A stretch of DNA of 64,000 nucleotides from Erwinia endophytica (lineage in GTDB: Bacteria > Pseudomonadota > Gammaproteobacteria > Enterobacterales > Enterobacteriaceae). How positions within the stretch are numbered: the first letter of the stretch is position 1; each line of letters starts with the position of its first letter. Positions 60,736 to 64,000 of the stretch are shown here, piece by piece. The position numbers and the translations under genes were made by a program. The stretch lies in contig NZ_RQVV01000016.1 of assembly GCF_009295515.1 (NCBI RefSeq), positions 1-64,000 of the forward strand, given 5' to 3'. The notes under the pieces are model-generated. The model was not told the origin of the DNA, ran no database searches, and saw only the letters and a program-made list of their open reading frames with translations.

Positions 60736-60759
60736 AGATGTGTAAACATCTGGACGTCT
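60736..60759 (+). promoter_or_regulatory. MetJ boxes of metE/metR
   Basis: Three contiguous 8-base met boxes: AGATGTGT, AAACATCT and GGACGTCT, compared with the consensus AGACGTCT. A fourth, weaker copy may follow. MetJ with S-adenosylmethionine would repress metE and perhaps metR here. Confidence 0.85.
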
Positions 60760-60806
60760 AAAAGCTCGATTGTAAAGACAATGGGCAGTAACTGAGGAAA
60801 GAACTG

Positions 60807-63077
60807 ATGACCATTCTGAACCATACGCTCGGCTTCCCACGTGTCGGCCTGCGCCGCGAACTGAAAAAAGCTCAGGAGAGCTACTGGGCAGGTAACAGTA
60901 CTCAGGAAGAATTACTGGCAACAGGCCGCGAGCTGCGTGCTCGTCACTGGCAACAGCAGAAACAGGCCGGTGTGGATCTGCTACCGGTCGGCGACTTCGC
61001 CTGGTACGATCACGTGTTGACCACCAGCCTGTTATTGGGCAACGTACCCGCCCGCCACCAGAACCCGGATGGTTCTGTTGATCTGGATACCTTATTCCGC
61101 ATTGGCCGTGGCCGTGCACCAAGCGGTGAGCCGGCAGCCGCAGCTGAAATGACCAAATGGTTTAACACGAATTATCACTATATGGTGCCGGAATTCACTC
61201 AAGGTCAGACATTCAAACTGAGCTGGACTCAGTTGCTGGACGAAGTGGATGAAGCGTTGGCTTTAGGCCACAATGTGAAACCGGTCCTGTTGGGCCCGGT
61301 GACCTACCTGTGGCTGGGTAAAGTGAAAGGCGAGCAGTTTGATCGTCTCAGCCTGCTGAAAGACATTCTGCCGGTTTATCAGCAAGTGCTGGCCGAACTG
61401 GCGAAGCGCGGTATCGAATGGGTGCAGATTGATGAACCGGCGCTGGTGCTGGAATTATCACCAGAATGGCTGAATGCTTTCAAACCGGCTTATGAAGCGC
61501 TGCAGGGTAAAACCAAACTGCTGCTGACGACTTATTTTGAGAGTGCAGGTACGAACATTGACACCATCTGTGCCCTGCCGGTACAGGGGCTGCACGTTGA
61601 TCTTGTTCACGGTAAAGACGATATTGCTGCGCTGAATGCTAAAATACCCGCTGACTGGCTGCTGTCCGTAGGGGTCATTAATGGTCGTAACGTCTGGCGA
61701 GCGGATTTGAGCCGTTGGTTTGAGCGTTTATATCCGTTGGTTAATCAGCGCCAGCAGTTGTGGATTGGTTCTTCCTGCTCGCTGTTGCATAGTCCCATTG
61801 ACCTGAGCACCGAAACCCGCCTGGATGAGGAAGTGAAAAGCTGGTTCGCCTTCGCGCTGCAGAAATGTACGGAATTATCTCTGCTGAGCAATGCGCTGAA
61901 TAACAATGACCCGCAGTCATTGGAAGCGTGGAGCGCGCCAATCCGGGCCCGCCGTCACTCTCCTCGTGTGCATAACCAGGCCGTCAGTCAACGTCTGGCG
62001 GCGATCACCGCGAAGGACAGCCAGCGTGACAGCAGTTACCCAGTGCGTGCTCAAGTTCAGCGCGAGCGCTTTCAACTGCCAGCATGGCCAACCACCACTA
62101 TCGGTTCTTTCCCACAGACCACTGAAATTCGTGGCCTGCGCCTGGACTTCAAGCAGGGGCGCCTGGACGGAAACCACTATCGTATCGGCATTGCCGAGCA
62201 TATCAAGCAGGCGATTGTGGAGCAGGAGCGTTTAGGGCTGGATGTGTTGGTACATGGTGAAGCGGAACGTAACGACATGGTTGAGTACTTCGGTGAGAAC
62301 CTGGACGGTTTCGCCTTTACTCAGAATGGCTGGGTACAGAGCTACGGTTCACGCTGCGTGAAACCACCGGTTATTATCGGCGACGTTAGCCGTCCTGCTG
62401 CAATTACCGTTGAGTGGGCGAAGTATGCTCAGTCACTGACCGACAAGCCGGTCAAAGGCATGCTGACCGGGCCGGTGACCATCCTGTGCTGGTCGTTCCC
62501 CCGTGAGGACGTTTCACGTGAAACGATCGCGAAGCAGATTGCGTTGGCGCTGCGGGATGAAGTGGCAGACCTGGAAAAAGCCGGTATCGGCATCATTCAG
62601 ATTGATGAGCCCGCCCTGCGTGAAGGTTTGCCGCTGCGTCAGTCCGACTGGGCGGCTTATCTGGAGTGGGCGGTTGATGCCTTCCGTTTGAATGCCGCCG
62701 TGGCACAGGACGATACGCAGATTCACACTCACATGTGTTACTGTGAATTCAACGATATTATGGATTCTATTGCCGCGCTGGATGCGGATGTCATCACCAT
62801 CGAAACGTCCCGCTCGGATATGGAGTTGCTGGAGGCTTTCGAAAAGTTTGAATATCCTAATGAAATTGGCCCGGGGGTGTATGACATTCATTCCCCGAAT
62901 GTGCCAACCGTAGAATGGATGGAAGCGTTACTGCGGAAAGCCGCCCAGCGTATTCCTGGCGAGCGCCTGTGGGTTAACCCTGACTGCGGCCTGAAAACGC
63001 GTGGTTGGACGGAAACCCGTCAGGCACTGGCTAACATGGTGACCGCGGCGCAAAACCTGCGTAAAGCGCAAGCCTGA
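60807..63077 (+). CDS. metE: Cobalamin-independent methionine synthase
   Basis: This 756-residue Zn enzyme transfers a methyl group from methyltetrahydropteroyl-triglutamate to homocysteine. It is a double TIM barrel: the N-terminal barrel starts [18 protein letters not shown], the C-terminal one starts TTIGSFPQT. Zn ligands lie in HTHMCYCEF (His and Cys near 641-643), a Glu near 665 and Cys in [23 protein letters not shown] precedes the start. Confidence 0.97.
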   Translation: MTILNHTLGFPRVGLRRELKKAQESYWAGNSTQEELLATGRELRARHWQQQKQAGVDLLPVGDFAWYDHVLTTSLLLGNVPARHQNPDGSVDLDTLFRIGRGRAPSGEPAAAAEMTKWFNTNYHYMVPEFTQGQTFKLSWTQLLDEVDEALALGHNVKPVLLGPVTYLWLGKVKGEQFDRLSLLKDILPVYQQVLAELAKRGIEWVQIDEPALVLELSPEWLNAFKPAYEALQGKTKLLLTTYFESAGTNIDTICALPVQGLHVDLVHGKDDIAALNAKIPADWLLSVGVINGRNVWRADLSRWFERLYPLVNQRQQLWIGSSCSLLHSPIDLSTETRLDEEVKSWFAFALQKCTELSLLSNALNNNDPQSLEAWSAPIRARRHSPRVHNQAVSQRLAAITAKDSQRDSSYPVRAQVQRERFQLPAWPTTTIGSFPQTTEIRGLRLDFKQGRLDGNHYRIGIAEHIKQAIVEQERLGLDVLVHGEAERNDMVEYFGENLDGFAFTQNGWVQSYGSRCVKPPVIIGDVSRPAAITVEWAKYAQSLTDKPVKGMLTGPVTILCWSFPREDVSRETIAKQIALALRDEVADLEKAGIGIIQIDEPALREGLPLRQSDWAAYLEWAVDAFRLNAAVAQDDTQIHTHMCYCEFNDIMDSIAALDADVITIETSRSDMELLEAFEKFEYPNEIGPGVYDIHSPNVPTVEWMEALLRKAAQRIPGERLWVNPDCGLKTRGWTETRQALANMVTAAQNLRKAQA

Positions 63078-63110
63078 CTTCTGATGCCTGCGTGAGGGTA
63101 TTGTGATGTA

Positions 63111-63134
63111 AAGGGCGCCGTCAGGCGCCCTTTT
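63111..63134 (+). terminator. Terminator after metE
   Basis: AAGGGCGCC-GTCA-GGCGCCCTT, a perfect 9-base stem with four-base loop and T's. Confidence 0.88.
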
Positions 63135-63253
63135 AAGGTTCGGTGAACACGGAATCCGTACTACGTTCATCCGACGTGGAATGGGTTACGCCCACCAGGC
63201 TGAAGCAAAAGCGGTGTGGTAAAAACGGGGGGGATGACCATCGATTTTTTGGG

Positions 63254-64000
63254 TTATTGCACACCGTGCTGTTTAAACCACGCCAGCATCCTCTGCCAGC
63301 CATCCTTCGCCGACTCTTCATGGTAGCTGGGTCGGTAATCGGCATTAAAGGCGTGTCCGGCATCGGGATAGACCACAATTTCGGATGTTGAGTTCGCCGC
63401 CTGGAGAGCCTGACGCATGGTTTCCACTGTATCTTGCGGAATACTGTCGTCTTTTCCACCGTACAAACCCAGCACAGGAGCAGCCAGCTCGGCAGCGATA
63501 TCGACGGGTTGCTGCTGTTGCTTCATGGTCTTATCGCCCACCAGTTTCCCGTACCAGGCGACACCCGCCTTCAGTTGTGGATTATGAGCGACGTACAGCC
63601 AGGTAATACGACCTCCCCAGCAGAAACCGGTTATCGCCATATTGCGCATATCGCCGCCATGGCGGGAAGCCCAGTTGGCAACGTGATCCAGGTCGGCCAG
63701 AACCTGGGTATCAGGCACTTTGCTGACCAGCTCATTAAGCAGCGTCGATATATCGTTATAATCAGCGGGATCGCCTTGACGGAAGTAGAGTTCCGGCGCT
63801 ATCGCCATATAACCTTCTGTCGCCAGGCGACGGCAAACGTCCCGAATATGTTCATGTACGCCAAAAATTTCTTGTACCACCAGAATGACCGGCAATGGAC
63901 CCGTGGCGTTACGGGGTTTTGCATAGAACGCGGGCATATTTTCGCCCTGAGTGGGGATGGAGGTTTCGCCTGACAGGATATCGTCACTTTCGGTGATGAC
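63254..64000 (-). CDS. ysgA: YsgA, dienelactone hydrolase family, 5' end missing
   Basis: This alpha/beta hydrolase is open to the window edge; 248 codons are visible and roughly 20 N-terminal residues are probably missing compared with E. coli YsgA (271). The catalytic Cys is in TGFCWGGR, Asp in GGKDDSIP and His in DAGHAFNADY. The residues ahead of an internal Met (63937) still resemble YsgA, so that Met is not the start. Its physiological substrate is unknown. In E. coli it also follows metE. Confidence 0.93.
   Translation of the reverse strand, partial: VITESDDILSGETSIPTQGENMPAFYAKPRNATGPLPVILVVQEIFGVHEHIRDVCRRLATEGYMAIAPELYFRQGDPADYNDISTLLNELVSKVPDTQVLADLDHVANWASRHGGDMRNMAITGFCWGGRITWLYVAHNPQLKAGVAWYGKLVGDKTMKQQQQPVDIAAELAAPVLGLYGGKDDSIPQDTVETMRQALQAANSTSEIVVYPDAGHAFNADYRPSYHEESAKDGWQRMLAWFKQHGVQ

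Overview
The window is an ordinary stretch of enterobacterial core chromosome. It runs from the 3' end of an rrnC-like ribosomal operon to the metR-metE region. Protein sequences and gene order match Escherichia coli closely for almost every gene. Several local differences point to an Enterobacterales genome outside the Escherichia/Salmonella group; an Erwinia/Pantoea-like relative is my guess, but the sequence alone does not settle the genus. There is no insertion sequence, prophage, CRISPR array, toxin-antitoxin pair or defence locus.

Layout: (1) 1-1775, end of 5S rRNA, tRNA-Asp and tRNA-Trp, then the divergent hdfR and maoP. (2) 1818-12823, yifB, then the complete branched-chain amino acid locus ilvL-ilvX-ilvG-ilvM-ilvE-ilvD-ilvA, ilvY and ilvC, with an attenuator, an intact ilvG and tandem IlvY operators. 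(3) 12839-20371, ppiC, rep, gppA, rhlB, trxA and rho. (4) 20551-31460, the enterobacterial common antigen (ECA) operon wecA-wzzE-wecB-wecC-wecD-wecE-wzxE-wecF-wzyE-wecG. It lacks rffG and rffH, so the dTDP-sugar precursor must be made by genes elsewhere. (5) 31714-32373, a tRNA operon Arg-His-Leu-Pro-Pro. (6) 32483-32908, the small RNA gene glmZ with an apparent sigma-54 promoter, an IHF site and GlrR-type activator sites. (7) 33031-39899, hemCDXY and divergent cyaA. (8) 40046-45638, lptM-dapF-yigA-xerC-yigB-uvrD with a LexA box; cyaY is absent from its usual place. (9) 45649-55305, a WbuC-type cupin gene, corL-corA, rarD, yigI, pldA, recQ, rhtC, rhtB, pldB and yigL. (10) 55344-64000, glpTQ placed between yigL and bioP, a yehS-like gene, metR, metE with MetJ boxes, and ysgA cut by the window end.

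I found no undescribed multi-gene system. The items most worth a second look are small: the missing rffGH, the missing cyaY, the sigma-54-type control region of glmZ, the corL leader peptide whose stop codon sits in a hairpin, the cupin gene between uvrD and corA, and a 20-base tandem duplication that appears to supply the glpQ ribosome binding site. Family names rest on recognising sequences and motifs; no database search was run.
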